Assembly (NCBI GenBank): GCA_030549335.1
Contig: CM060187.1
Coordinates: 55,324,203 to 55,388,202 of the forward strand
DNA from: Pontederia crassipes
Lineage: Eukaryota > Streptophyta > Magnoliopsida > Commelinales > Pontederiaceae
DNA length: 64,000 nucleotides
Reading direction: 5' to 3'
A model generated the notes under the pieces. The model was not told the DNA's origin. It worked only from the letters and a program-made list of their open reading frames with translations, and did no database searches. The position numbers were made by a program, and so were the translations under genes. Below, piece after piece: positions 50,900 to 63,362 of the stretch (the stretch's first letter is position 1; each line of letters opens with the position of its first letter).

Positions 50900-51150
50900 A
50901 CCTTTTTGAAATACAGATGGAAGAGGACCTGTACCACAAGAACAGTGGTCCTCAAAGACCCGTAGGTTCGTTGTCTCCTCAGCTAAGCTACATGTCCCTT
51001 TGTCACTATACGTTGAAATTCATATATTGCCCCCCGGGGACGAGTGTGTCAATACATCACACTTTTTCAGAACACAAGTGGGAGCAGTAGTCGTTAAGAC
51101 CCTTAGGTTCACTGTCTCCTCAATTCAGCTACTTGCCTCTCTCTGTACTA
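50900..51150. repeat. Diverged tandem repeat, two units of about 140-160 bp
   Basis: CGTAGGTTCGTTGTCTCCTC with AGCTAAGCTAC near 50961 recurs as CTTAGGTTCACTGTCTCCTC with ATTCAGCTAC near 51101. Flanking words (CTTTTTGAAATACAG, CTTTTTCAGAACACAAG) repeat as well. Possibly a remnant of a retroelement LTR or leader. Confidence 0.55.
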
Positions 51151-51229
51151 TACCTTGATCTCTGTTCTGTACTTTGTACGACACATAGCTATCACATAGT
51201 TTCATTTTTTTATCTTATTATCATATATG

Positions 51230-51830
51230 GGTGCTTTCATCTTTCGTAATATGGCCCGAATCGGAAAACCGGGTCGGGCCTTCTAAGGTCCCTGTATTTG
51301 ACTCGGGTCGAGTCGGTGTTCGACTCGGGCCGGATCCATGTTCGCATGGGAAATTTGGCCCGCACTCTGATGTCACGGCAGTGCCTCCTTCTGGCACGGT
51401 CGTTCGTCACGATCGTGCTACATCCTGGCACGCGCGTGCCAGATCGGTCGATCATTCGTCCGAATCGATCGACCATTCTGAGTAGAAGTCACGATCCCGG
51501 CTTCTCCTCCCATTTTGGTCGACCTCCGACCGTTAAAATGTGATGGTCACAATACGAAAAATGTCGATAGTAGGTTCAAGACCAATATGGAATCATAAAA
51601 CGCATCAAACGATCGACATTTTATCGTCTAGGGGATTTTGTTGTTCCTAGCCGGTGAATGCACACCTGGTCTTTACGATTGCGTCGAGCATGCTGTTGCG
51701 CATTGGAGGATCGTCCTCGCCCTGTTCGGTTCACCTGTCCATTCGTCGCTCGTCAGAAGAGAGGAAGAAGAACAACGCGGAGGTCGAGTGTGGAGTCCGG
51801 GGGGGACTTCCCCCATTCTGTCGTTCGTTT
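51230..51830. other. GC-rich island without recognised genes
   Basis: A sharp rise in GC content with many CGATCG-, GGTCGA- and CTCGGG-type words, including the 16-bp perfect palindrome TGGCACGCGCGTGCCA near 51425. Several frames overlap without protein features. The CTCGGGTCGAGTC words resemble those at 430-860, so both may come from the same unidentified repeat. Confidence 0.4.
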
Positions 51831-53512
51831 TTTTTTTATTTCGAATTTGAATTCAAATTTGAAGAAGTCGGTTGTTACATAAATAGTAAATTTGATCAGT
51901 ATGCTCACAAGATTCATGACTTGATGGTTTAACTTATTGGTCCGATAAATAACGATTGATCTATCCTTATATTTTTCTCTCTAATATTCTTCATGGTAAT
52001 AAAAAGATAATAAAGTTTACGTGACCATGTCATTTGTATGTTGTGGAACGAAATGGCAATAAACTCGTCACATTTGCGTACCCTCTGTTGCATGTACGAA
52101 AGTGCAAATCTAATAAAATCTTGTGACAAAGCACGCCATTGTTGTCTGAACGGCTAACAAAATCTAACGACGGAGCCCACAAGAGTTTTGTGCCATGAGA
52201 TTTCCCATGGATCGCAAACAAATTTACATGTACTTCCATCTTGATCTCTGATCACTTGCAATTTTGTTTTCCTGCAATTTTTTTTTCCTTGGTTGGACTA
52301 TCGACAAATATTGACTCAAATATTCCCATTTTCGTGACACTTTCCTTATTTTTGAATATTCCCCCCAAAAAACGAAGAGATCAATTTAGCAAGAAACTGG
52401 ACTTAAATACGAATATGCCAAAAGGTTAGGGACTTGTGCATAAAAGAATTAAAAGATGGACGTCACGACGCGATAAAAGCGGAAGTTAAAAACAAACAAG
52501 CCATTATTCTCACCTTCGGTGACTGTACCACCATCACGGGCTAATTACCCATTGAGATGGAGGTGACCGGACCGCGGTGGCAGGGCAGTAAATAGACGCA
52601 TTAATTCTCGAAATCTACTGCATTTCCAAAATTAGCCCTCGCTGCTTGCGTTGTTCGAAGCTGGACGGATCAGGAGTTGGTTGCCCCCCAATAGGTGCAT
52701 TTTGGGAAATGGAGGTGGTTAATAGCAGCCCCATGGCCATGGGCCATGGCACTTGGTGAAGAAAGTGTTTTGTCATTAATACAACCCATAATTTTCTTGA
52801 TTAATGTAAGCTGCTAAACAATAATTAAATATTCATTTTGAGATTTTTTAATTTTTTCGATAATATTTGACATGTTGAAAATGTTTTATTAATGGCTTCT
52901 CCACATTAAACAAAATGTTGTATAATTTGTGAAAAACAAATTCACACAATAACTTACTCTTACCCATAGAATATATGTATGAAAAAATTTATTAATTCAC
53001 ATTTTAAACGTTGGTATTTTTGCATAATCAAAATACAAGAAAACCAAGTACTTTTTCTAGATAATGTCTCGAAATCAAATTTCCAAACAAACTATTTTTC
53101 CATAAAAAAATATAATGGGAGAAAAACCATTTCCTTTCGCTTGAGAGAATTGTTTTCTTAACAAAAAAAAAACCTCAATTTTTGGCCTCCTCCCGAATAT
53201 TTGAGTTTGGTGAAATCAAATGGAATTGAAATGACTATAGTTTAAATTAGCATTAACTTGTCCTTTCTGCTAGCATTTTCTGTGTTTAAAAGAGATCAAA
53301 ATTTCATCGACCACTGATAACAAATATATTTTCATTTAAAACAAGATTTTGAGAAGATTATAAATATAAAAATAATGTTCTTCCTATTAATCCAAATGTT
53401 TAGGAAAATTGAAAGAACATTTTAATTTCGACTGTGCTGACTTTCAGATGAAGTGATTAGTCAACTGAAAGCTTGATACCAAAGGTGGTAACTAAAAAAT
53501 AAAGTAAGTAAT

Positions 53513-56083
53513 TGTAACGACCCAGATTTTTTTAGGTTTAATAAATAGGTATTTTATTATTTTATTTTGAAGAAATATTGTTATTACTATATTTAATAAT
53601 TCCGAAAATAAAAATAAAATAATTGAGAGGAGTTTGATTAGGGATAGGATTATTCAATTAATTTCGTAATTTATCTAATTAACTATTAGAATAAAATAGG
53701 GAGTGGTTAAAAGGATAAATTAGAGGATTTAATTTGATTGAGATTAGATAATATGGTTAGAGAATAATTAAAAATCTATAAACACTATAAATAAGAGTAG
53801 GGGGGTACGAACGACTCCGTCTGCGTGATTTTCGGCTTCGTCTTCGGCAACCTCAGAGGACAAGGCTCGCAGGTACGTAGAGGGGATCCGTAGGTTTATT
53901 AGATTATGATAGTTTTTGTAAAGCCTATTCATATCGACTTTGTCGAAGGAAAAAAATAATAATAATGTTACGGCCGAAGAGTTAGGTTTCGGCCGTAATG
54001 AAATAATAGAGAGAGGAGAGTAGGGTTTTTACGGCCGAGGAATTAGGTTTCGGCCGTAATGAAATAATAGAGAGAGAAAAGGAAGAAAGAGAAAAGGGGA
54101 GATAGATTGGCCGTAAAGGAAATAAAAAAAAAAGTGTTACGGCCGAAGAGTAGAGTTTTACGGCCGTAACGGATAGGCCGTAACGGGATGGCCGTAACGG
54201 AAAGGAAGTAAAAGTTGAAAGCCGTAATGGAATAGGGGTAAAAGAATTTCGGCCGTAATAGAATAGAAAAGGGATTGGCCGTAATGGATTGGCCGTAATG
54301 GAATTAAAAGAAAAAAAATTGGAGATTAGGTTTTACGGCCGAGAAGTTGGGAGAGAGAAAAGAAGAGAGAGAAAAGGGGGTAACGGAATAGATTGGCCGT
54401 AAAGAAAAAAAAATGTGTTACGGCCGAAGAGTAGAGTTTTACGGCCGTAACGGGATAGGCCGTAACGGAATTGATGGCCGTAACAGAAAGGGGTAATAGA
54501 ATAGGGTGTAACAGGAAGGCCGTAACAGAAAGGGGTAATAGAATAGGGTGTAACAGGAAGGCCGTAACAGAAAGGGGGTAATAGAATAGGGTGTAACAGG
54601 AAGGCCGTAACAGAAAGGGGTAATAGAATAGGGTGTAACAGGAAGGCCGTAACAGAAAGAGGTAATAGAATAGGGTGTAACAGGAAGGCCGTAACAGAAA
54701 GGGGTAATAGAATAGGGTGTAACAGGAAGGCCGTAACAGAAAGGGGGTAATAGAATAGGGTGTAAAAGTTTATGGCAGTAATGAAATAGGGGGTAAAAAT
54801 TTGGAGAGAGAATTTACGACCGTAAAAATCAGAGAAGATGGAGAGAAAGAAAAATGATGTTACGATCGTAATGAACAGAGAGTACTACCTAGAGTTATTA
54901 TTTATTTGTGAGTAAATTTTAATTACTGATTATTATTGTTGTTATTAATTAATTTGATGTATTAATGATATTGTTGGTGATTGATTTGTTTATACTATGA
55001 TGAACTTTGATTTTGATTGTATTGTTGACCTACTTAGTTTGGAGTTCAGAATTTATCTCATTGATAATTTATTTAAAGATAGACATTTTAGGTAAACAAG
55101 ATAAAAACCGAAAGCTGCTGGGCCCATGTTCACTGATTGCCACTAAGCCGGGACCAATTGAATTGAATTGAATTGAATGGGGCAGATAGTGTAAAAACTA
55201 TGGCTGTCCTGTGTATGGTCACTCGTCCCCCACCATACACGAACTCATTGAATCGTATTGGGCTTGCCGTGGCACTGATCCCCCACTGGCCTGCATGAAA
55301 GTGGCATGGTGTCCCTTAATTGATTGAGCGCTCCTCATTGAATTGGATAACTCCGAACATTGAAAATCGAATCGAATTGAATTGAATTGAAATTGGAATT
55401 GCAGTAAATAGAATTAAATCATGGTCATTTGGATATATTGACATGGAGTTGGCAATTACTATTGCCCTATTGAATTGAATCGTTATTGGCCAATGACCAT
55501 TGATTATTGAATTGGAAATTATTAATTGAATATTGATTTATTAATCAGGCAATTGATAATTATTAATTGGAACAATTGTTATTGATTTACATTGGTCTGT
55601 TGACCATAGCCTGATATATTGTTCATATTGATAAATTGTTAATTGATTATTGTATTGACTGCTCAATCGACTCATTATTGATTTTACCTTATTTTCGATT
55701 GAGCATATTGATTGTCTTTTAGACCCTACGTACTGAGTATTTTTTTATACTCATGGATATTTCCCTGTACCTGGATCCGTGCAGGTGAGAGTACTTCGAT
55801 AGAGGATGATCCTGCAGGTGGCTATGCTCAGTGATAGACGGATGTTGCACATGTTCTAGATTGAGTTGTCTAGTTTTTATTATTTCCGCATTTATTAGAA
55901 TTGTGAACTTATTAATATTTTAATTATTTTTATTTTGAATATAATGGATTATTAGTTGTTATTATTGAAAAAGTCTTCCGCAATTATTGTTTATATTCCG
56001 CAAAAATATTTTATAGAAAATTGAGTAGCGCCTCTGGGACGACTCTGAGCACGTGAAAGTCACGTGGGCCTCGGGGCGTTACA
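53513..56083 (+). repeat. First LTR of the chromovirus
   Basis: 2571 bases, long as is usual in Tekay/Del elements. A TATA box (TATAAATA) is at about 53786-53793. A stretch rich in GGCCGTAA words (53960-54480) is followed by a minisatellite, then a GAATTGAATT-rich segment. The end carries the palindrome CACGTGAAAGTCACGTG shortly before the primer site. Confidence 0.92.
54475..54770. repeat. Minisatellite of about 42 bp inside the first LTR, seven copies
   Basis: Seven near-identical units, each starting GGCCGTAACAGAAAGGGG and containing AATAGAATAGGGTGTAAC. The second LTR has the same array with five copies at about 61840-62045, and the two-unit difference explains the shorter length of that LTR. 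Confidence 0.9.
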
Positions 56084-56278
56084 GAAGGTATCAGAGCCTA
56101 AGGAGAGGCACTTCTTAGCTGTCTCTAATAGATAGAATTGAGTTCATGTGCAACTGTCACGAGCAACCACTGCAGCCATCCAGTAGGGTTAAGTAAGTAT
56201 TGAATTGTGCTACGTATTATTGAGCTCACACTTATGAATTTTATTGTTATTGTTGTGTGAGAACAGACTCCTCCTAAG

Positions 56279-59200
56279 ATGGTATTTCCGAAGCAGATAC
56301 CACGAGCTCCCAGAAGTGGGCTACAGCGGGTCGGTCAGGAGGCCCAAGGTTCTCAACCTAATAATCAACGTGCCCTGAACCAAGAAATGAGTAGACAACA
56401 AGTACATGGCTTCCAAGTGGAACAGGCCCAGGCTAATGGGTACCGAGAGGAACAACTGAGACAGGGACTACTACAATCGGAGTTCCACTCCGTGCACACT
56501 GAGTACTCGAGTCCCAATGTGCCACCACATCATGATCGTAAAGACACCATTGAGCGGTTCCTCAGATTGCAGCCCCCTCAGTTCAGCGGGAAGGGTGACT
56601 TTGAGAATGCAGAGGAATGGATTGAGGAGATAGAACAGATATTTCTTGAGATGGATTGCGGCGAGGATCGCAAGATAATTTACGCTACCAGAAAACTGAC
56701 GGCAGAGGCCAGAGATTGGTGGAAGGCCACCAAGCTCACTACGTTCTCCGGCCAGGACAACATCACCTGGGGAGAATTCAAGAAGGCGTTCGAGAATCGC
56801 TACATACCAGCCTATGAAAGGGGCAGGAAGCAGAAGGAGTACCTGACACTCCAACAGGGTACTATGACTATAAAGCAGTACCTTTCCAAGTTTCTAAGCC
56901 TAGAGAAGTACTCCACCTTACAGCAGTCGGAACTTGATCGAGTGAAGCGTTGGGTGGATGGCCTGAAACCCAACCTCAGAGAAAGGGTAAAAGGGGGTAA
57001 CTGCCAGACCCTCCAATTCGCTGAAGAATTTGCCATTTATCTAGAAGATGGTGATAAGACAGTCGACAAGCAACAAAGCCAAGCACCGACCAATCAGTAT
57101 CAGAATAGATATGGAAACAAAGGTAGAAGACAGGCTAGGCGAGATCTCCGCCGCAGAGATGATCGCAATCGGGGAAGACCATATCCAGCAAGGAATGAGC
57201 CTCAACCGCCTAGAGCACCGTGCAACTACTGCAACAGAATGCATCCCGGTGAGTGCTACCGGAGAACTGGAGCGTGCCTGAACTGTGGTAAGATGGGACA
57301 TTTCGCTAGAGACTGCAAAGAGCCAAGGCGTGCTGGACCTCCGCCGCAACGTAACGACGGACCACCTAGAATGGTGCAAGGTCGAGTATACAACATGAAG
57401 CCTGCAGACGAGCAAAGGGCGAATGACACCATCCAAGGTACGCTAAAAATTGATGGTGTTCATGCTAATATTCTCTTTGATTCTGGTGCTACCCATTCGT
57501 TCATTTCGGAGCAATTCGCTCCGTTATTGAGCATAAAGCCACAAGCGACTAGTTTTCCACTCGACATCGGCACACCTCTGGGGTCCATCGTTACCCAGAG
57601 GTACATCCCCATGGTGCCGATCGAAGTGGAAGGCAAGAACTTCTCCGCAGACCTTATCATCATTTCGATTAGGGACTACGATGCGGTGTTGGGTATGGAC
57701 TGGTTGTCATACCATGACGCCTACCTACATTGTCGAGCAAAGAAGATACTGATCGGAACGCCAGGAGGACCTCAGACTGTTGTCAGAGGTACACCACTAG
57801 AGAGGGGCAAGATCCTAGTGTCAGCTTTAAAGGCACAAAAGATGCTGAAGAAAGGATGCCGGGGTTTCCTGGCAAGTGTGATCAAGACAGACAGAGTTGA
57901 AGTAGATCGAGATAGCATTGCTGTGGTGAAGGAGTTTCCAGACGTCTTTCCAGATGACGTTTCAGGATTGCCACCACGACGGGAGATTGACTTCCGCATT
58001 GACTTGGTGCCGGGCACGGCACCCATATCAAAGGCTCCTTATCGAATGGCTCCAGCGGAAATGCAAGAATTGAAGACCCAAATCCAGGAGTTGCTGGATA
58101 AGGGATTCATTCGACCGAGCGTTTCTCCATGGGGCGCTCCAGTATTGTTTGTAAAGAAGAAGGACGGGTCGATGAGGCTGTGTATAGACTATCGGATGTT
58201 GAACAAAGTCACGATCAAGAACAAGTATCCACTACCAAGAATCGACGACCTGTTCGACCAATTGTCTTCGGCAAAGGTATTCTCGAAGATTGATCTGAGA
58301 AGTGGCTATCATCAACTACGAATCACTGATGATGATGTGCCGAAGACCGCTTTCAGAACAAGATACGGGCATTATGAGTTCTTAGTGATGCCATTTGGGC
58401 TGACCAATGCCCCCGCAGCCTTCATGGACTTGATGAATAGAGTATTCAGGCCGTACTTGGACAAGTTTGTAATCGTCTTCGTCGACGACATTCTTATATA
58501 TTCGTCGAGCCCAGAAGAACACGAGGAACATCTAAGAGTTGTGCTACAAACCTTACGGGAGCACAAATTGTACGCCAAATTCTCAAAATGTGAGTTTTGG
58601 TTGAAAGAGATTATGTTCCTCGGGCATATTATCAGTGAAAATGGAATATCGGTAGATCCTGCAAAAGTGGAAGCAGTTGCTAACTGGGCACAACCGAAAA
58701 ATGCGTCAGAGATTAGAAGCTTCCTTGGACTTGCTGGATATTACAGGAGATTCATTCAGGACTTTTCCAAAATTGCATCGCCACTAACAAATCTCACTAA
58801 AAAGGGCATCAAGTATGAATGGTCACAGAGTTGTGAAGATAGTTTTCAAGAGTTAAAGAAGAGACTGACAACGGCGCCCATTCTGACCATACCTTCAGGC
58901 CAAGGAGGTTATGTCATATATAGCGACGCATGCGGCACGGGTTTAGGATGCGTCTTGATGCAACACGGGAAGGTAATTGCATATGCATCAAGACAATTAA
59001 AGAAGCATGAGAAGAATTATCCGACGCATGATCTCGAATTAGCAGCTGTGGTCTTCGCCCTCAAAATTTGGCGACACTATTTGTATGGCGAAGAGTTCGA
59101 AATCTTCACAGACCACAAGAGCTTGAAATACATTTTCTCTCAAAAAGACTTGAATATGCGTCAGAGGAGGTGGATTGAGTTTCTTAAGGATTATGAGTTC

Positions 59201-60814
59201 GCTATCAGCTATCATCCAGGGAAGGCAAACTCAGTTGCTGACGCACTTAGTAGAAAATGGGGAGGATCACTCGCATGCCTGAGAGTGAGTCGTTGGAATA
59301 TGATTGACTGCATTATCCAGGTCAGTCCAGTGACCAGCAGCGACGGTATACGAATTATGGCACACCTCGGCATGCAACCCGGGCTACTATTGAAGATAGG
59401 CAAAGCACAACCAAACGATAACGAGTACAACCACCTACTCAAGTTGTGCGAAAAGACTCCTACAGATTTTACGGTCACAGGTGGAGTGATCAGATATAGG
59501 GGACGATTGTGGGTCCCTGAGTATGAAGCATTGAGAAGACAAGTGTTGGATGAGTGCCACAAGTCGGAGTTCGCCATTCATCCTGGAAGCACGAAGATGT
59601 TCAAAGACTTGCAACGAACCTTCTGGTGGAATAATATGAAGAAGGATGTGGCTGAGTACGTTGCAAGATGTCTAGTATGCCAACAAGTGAAAGTGGAACA
59701 TCAGAGACCTTACGGTGTACTACAAGAACTTGGAATCCCACAATGGAAATGGGAAAAGGTGACTATGGATTTCGTCACTGGGCTTCCAAGAACTCAACAA
59801 GGCCATGATGCGATATGGGTGGTGGTGGACCGGTTTAGTAAGGCAGCCCATTTCATCCCCATCAAATGGAAACAGTCTGTCGAAAGTCTGATGGACGTTT
59901 ATATTAAGGAGGTTATCCGACTACATGGAGTGCCAGTCTCCATTGTGTCGGATAGAGATCCACGGTTTACAGCCAAATTTTGGCGGAGCATCCAAAGTGC
60001 TTTTGGAACAAAATTAAATTTCAGTACTGCGTTCCATCCTCAGACAGACGGGCAATCTGAACGAACGATTCAGACATTAGAAGACATGCTCCGTGCATGT
60101 GCATTGGACTGGAGTGGCAGTTGGGACACGCATCTCCCACTGATCGAGTTCGCATACAATAACAGTTACCACTCCAGCATAGGCATGGCACCATTTGCAG
60201 CAATGTATGGAAGGCCTTGTCGCTCCCCCATCTGTTGGAGTGAGGTGGGAGGACGTCAATTCTTATCAGAGGAGTTAATGAAGCAAACCAAGGAAGATGC
60301 TGAAAAAGTTCGCCTTATTAGAGAGAGATTGAAAACAGCATTCACAAGACAGAAAACATATGCTGACAAGAAGAGAAGAGAACAAATTTTTAAAGTGGGA
60401 GATCGAGTTATGTTAAAAGTTTCTCCAATGAAAGGGGTAATGAGATTCAGCAAGAAGGGTAAGTTGAGTCCAAGATATGTTGGCCCCTTCGAAGTACTTG
60501 CATTGATCGGAGATGCAGCTTGTAGGTTGGCGTTGCCTCCATCATATGGACACGTGCATAATGTCTTTCACGTGTCCATGTTGCGCAAGTACCAACATGA
60601 TGATGCTAATGTGGTGAATATGGAGGAACCAAATTTGAATGTAGATCTGACATATGCTGAGCAGCCTATAGAAATCTTGGAGTACCAAACTAAGCATATG
60701 AAGAATAAAATGGTACCCATGGTGAGGGTGGCTTGGACACATCATAGAGATGAAGATGCCACCTGGGAACTGGAAGAAGAAATGAGAAGAGATTTTCCAG
60801 AATTATTTAGGTGA
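56279..60814 (+). CDS. Chromovirus gag-pol polyprotein (retroelement gene)
   Basis: A single frame of 1511 residues. In order: gag (about 90-260, with [11 protein letters not shown] and [11 protein letters not shown]), zinc knuckle [14 protein letters not shown] (333-346), aspartic protease [12 protein letters not shown] (about 399-410), reverse transcriptase with the catalytic [10 protein letters not shown] near 732, RNase H ([20 protein letters not shown]), zinc-binding HHCC and integrase core ([27 protein letters not shown] near 1252), and a degenerate chromodomain-like tail ([20 protein letters not shown]). The order reverse transcriptase before integrase plus this tail mark a chromovirus. 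Gag and pol share one frame, as many members of the group do. It looks whole. Confidence 0.95.
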   Translation: MVFPKQIPRAPRSGLQRVGQEAQGSQPNNQRALNQEMSRQQVHGFQVEQAQANGYREEQLRQGLLQSEFHSVHTEYSSPNVPPHHDRKDTIERFLRLQPPQFSGKGDFENAEEWIEEIEQIFLEMDCGEDRKIIYATRKLTAEARDWWKATKLTTFSGQDNITWGEFKKAFENRYIPAYERGRKQKEYLTLQQGTMTIKQYLSKFLSLEKYSTLQQSELDRVKRWVDGLKPNLRERVKGGNCQTLQFAEEFAIYLEDGDKTVDKQQSQAPTNQYQNRYGNKGRRQARRDLRRRDDRNRGRPYPARNEPQPPRAPCNYCNRMHPGECYRRTGACLNCGKMGHFARDCKEPRRAGPPPQRNDGPPRMVQGRVYNMKPADEQRANDTIQGTLKIDGVHANILFDSGATHSFISEQFAPLLSIKPQATSFPLDIGTPLGSIVTQRYIPMVPIEVEGKNFSADLIIISIRDYDAVLGMDWLSYHDAYLHCRAKKILIGTPGGPQTVVRGTPLERGKILVSALKAQKMLKKGCRGFLASVIKTDRVEVDRDSIAVVKEFPDVFPDDVSGLPPRREIDFRIDLVPGTAPISKAPYRMAPAEMQELKTQIQELLDKGFIRPSVSPWGAPVLFVKKKDGSMRLCIDYRMLNKVTIKNKYPLPRIDDLFDQLSSAKVFSKIDLRSGYHQLRITDDDVPKTAFRTRYGHYEFLVMPFGLTNAPAAFMDLMNRVFRPYLDKFVIVFVDDILIYSSSPEEHEEHLRVVLQTLREHKLYAKFSKCEFWLKEIMFLGHIISENGISVDPAKVEAVANWAQPKNASEIRSFLGLAGYYRRFIQDFSKIASPLTNLTKKGIKYEWSQSCEDSFQELKKRLTTAPILTIPSGQGGYVIYSDACGTGLGCVLMQHGKVIAYASRQLKKHEKNYPTHDLELAAVVFALKIWRHYLYGEEFEIFTDHKSLKYIFSQKDLNMRQRRWIEFLKDYEFAISYHPGKANSVADALSRKWGGSLACLRVSRWNMIDCIIQVSPVTSSDGIRIMAHLGMQPGLLLKIGKAQPNDNEYNHLLKLCEKTPTDFTVTGGVIRYRGRLWVPEYEALRRQVLDECHKSEFAIHPGSTKMFKDLQRTFWWNNMKKDVAEYVARCLVCQQVKVEHQRPYGVLQELGIPQWKWEKVTMDFVTGLPRTQQGHDAIWVVVDRFSKAAHFIPIKWKQSVESLMDVYIKEVIRLHGVPVSIVSDRDPRFTAKFWRSIQSAFGTKLNFSTAFHPQTDGQSERTIQTLEDMLRACALDWSGSWDTHLPLIEFAYNNSYHSSIGMAPFAAMYGRPCRSPICWSEVGGRQFLSEELMKQTKEDAEKVRLIRERLKTAFTRQKTYADKKRREQIFKVGDRVMLKVSPMKGVMRFSKKGKLSPRYVGPFEVLALIGDAACRLALPPSYGHVHNVFHVSMLRKYQHDDANVVNMEEPNLNVDLTYAEQPIEILEYQTKHMKNKMVPMVRVAWTHHRDEDATWELEEEMRRDFPELFR

Positions 60815-60873
60815 GATAATATAACTTTTTTTATTCAAATTCGAGGACGAATTTATTTTTAAGGAGGTTATGA

Positions 60874-63362
60874 TGTAACGACCCAGATTTTTTTAGGTTT
60901 AATAAATAGGTATTTTATTATTTTATTTTGAAGAAATATTGTTATTACTATATTTAATAATTCCGAAAATAAAAATAAAATAATTGAGAGGAGTTTGATT
61001 AGGGATAGGATTATTCAATTAATTTCGTAATTTATCTAATTAACTATTAGAATAAAATAGGGAGTGGTTAAAAGGATAAATTAGAGGATTTAATTTGATT
61101 GAGATTAGATAATATGGTTAGAGAATAATTAAAAATCTATAAACACTATAAATAAGAGTAGGGGGGTACGAACGACTCCGTCTGCGTGATTTTCGGCTTC
61201 GTCTTCGGCAACCTCAGAGGACAAGGCTCGCAGGTACGTAGAGGGGATCCGTAGGTTTATTAGATTATGATAGTTTTTGTAAAGCCTATTCATATCGACT
61301 TTGTCGAAGGAAAAAAATAATAATAATGTTACGGCCGAAGAGTTAGGTTTCGGCCGTAATGAAATAATAGAGAGAGGAGAGTAGGGTTTTTACGGCCGAG
61401 GAATTAGGTTTCGGCCGTAATGAAATAATAGAGAGAGAAAAGGAAGAAAGAGAAAAGGGGAGATAGATTGGCCGTAAAGGAAATAAAAAAAAAAAGTGTT
61501 ACGGCCGAAGAGTAGAGTTTTACGGCCGTAACGGATAGGCCGTAACGGGATGGCCGTAACGGAAAGGAAGTAAAAGTTGAAAGCCGTAATGGAATAGGGG
61601 TAAAAGAATTTCGGCCGTAATAGAATAGAAAAGGGATTGGCCGTAATGGATTGGCCGTAATGGAATTAAAAGAAAAAAAAATTGGAGATTAGGTTTTACG
61701 GCCGAGAAGTTGGGAGAGAGAAAAGAAGAGAGAGAAAAGGGGGTAACGGAATAGATTGGCCGTAAAGAAAAAAAAATGTGTTACGGCCGAAGAGTAGAGT
61801 TTTACGGCCGTAACGGGATAGGCCGTAACGGAATTGATGGCCGTAACAGAAAGGGGTAATAGAATAGGGTGTAACAGGAAGGCCGTAACAGAAAGGGGGT
61901 AATAGAATAGGGTGTAACAGGAAGGCCGTAACAGAAAGGGGGTAATAGAATAGGGTGTAACAGGAAGGCCGTAACAGAAAGGGGTAATAGAATAGGGTGT
62001 AACAGGAAGGCCGTAACAGAAAGAGGTAATAGAATAGGGTGTAAAAGTTTATGGCAGTAATGAAATATGGGGTAAAAATTTGGAGAGAGAATTTACGGCC
62101 GTAAAAATCAGAGAAGATGGAGAGAAAGAAAAATGATGTTACGATCGTAATGAACAGAGAGTACTACCTAGAGTTATTATTTATTTGTGAGTAAATTTTA
62201 ATTACTGATTATTATTGTTGTTATTAATTAATTTGATGTATTAATGATATTGTTGGTGATTGATTTGTTTATACTATGATGAACTTTGATTTTGATTGTA
62301 TTGTTGACCTACTTAGTTTGGAGTTCAGAATTTATCTTATTGATAATTTATTTAAAGATAGACATTTTAGGTAAACAAGATAAAAACCGAAAGCTGCTGG
62401 GCCCATGTTCACTGATTGCCACTAAGCCGGGACCAATTGAATTGAATTGAATTGAATGGGGCAGATAGTGTAAAAACTATGGCTGTCCTGTGTATGGTCA
62501 CTCGTCCCCCACCATACACGAACTCATTGAATCGTATTGGGCTTGCCGTGGCACTGATCCCCCACTGGCCTGCATGAAAGTGGCATGGTGTCCCTTAATT
62601 GATTGAGCGCTCCTCATTGAATTGGATAACTCCGAACATTGAAAATCGAATCGAATTGAATTGAATTGAAATTGGAATTACAGTAAATAGAATTAAATCA
62701 TGGTCATTTGGATATATTGACATGGAGTTGGCAATTACTATTGCCCTATTGAATTGAATCGTTATTGGCCAATGACCATTGATTATTGAATTGGAAATTG
62801 TTAATTGAATATTGATTTATTAATCAGGCAATTGATAATTATTAATTGGAGCAATTGTTATTGATTTACATTGGTCTGTTGACCATAGCCTGATATATTG
62901 TTCATATTGATAAATTGTTAATTGATTATTGTATTGACTGCTCAATCGACTCATTATTGATTTTACCTTATTTTCGATTGAGCATATTGATTGTCTTTTA
63001 GACCCTACGTACTGAGTATTTTTTTATACTCATGGATATTTCCCTGTACCTGGATCCGTGCAGGTGAGAGTACTTCGATAGAGGATGATCCTGCAGGTGG
63101 CTATGCTCAGTGATAGACGGATGTTGCACATGTTCTAGATTGAGTTGTCTAGTTTTTATTATTTCCGCATTTATTAGAATTGTGAACTTATTAATATTTT
63201 AATTATTTTTATTTTGAATATAATGGATTATTAGTTGTTATTATTGAAAAAGTCTTCCGCAATTATTGTTTATATTCCGCAAAAATATTTTATAGAAAAT
63301 TGAGTAGCGCCTCTGGGACGACTCTGAGCACGTGAAAGTCACGTGGGCCTCGGGGCGTTACA
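60874..63362 (+). repeat. Second LTR, shared between two internal regions
   Basis: 2489 bases, nearly identical to the first LTR apart from two fewer minisatellite units. It closes the complete element on its left and at the same time precedes a new primer site and gag start on its right. Confidence 0.92.

Larger units (their letters stand above)
49079..53512. other. Intergenic DNA between the TPR gene and the chromovirus
   Basis: 49079-49480 is the GA-rich (on the coding strand) leader and promoter of the minus-strand TPR gene. 49500-50880 and 51900-53500 are AT-rich with no gene seen. 50900-51150 has two diverged copies of a unit of about 140-160 bases, and 51230-51830 is a GC-rich island; both are listed separately. 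No coding domain is visible. Confidence 0.5.
53513..63362 (+). mobile_element. Tekay/Del-type Gypsy chromovirus, looks whole and young
   Basis: Direct LTRs (53513-56083 and 60874-63362) begin TGTAACG and end CGTTACA. GGTATCAGAGCC, matching the initiator-Met-tRNA 3' end, follows the first LTR as primer site, and AAGGAGG precedes the second LTR as polypurine tract. One long gag-pol frame lies between. The two LTRs differ by only a handful of substitutions over 2.4 kb plus a difference in minisatellite copy number, pointing to an age of the order of a hundred thousand years or so at usual plant rates. The 5' flank is GTAAT. The matching 3' flank cannot be seen because a second internal region follows the second LTR. 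Confidence 0.93.

Noticed and set aside
54475-54770. Regularly spaced repeat array, superficially CRISPR-like
   Set aside because: The units are contiguous tandem copies without variable spacers, inside an LTR of a plant retrotransposon.
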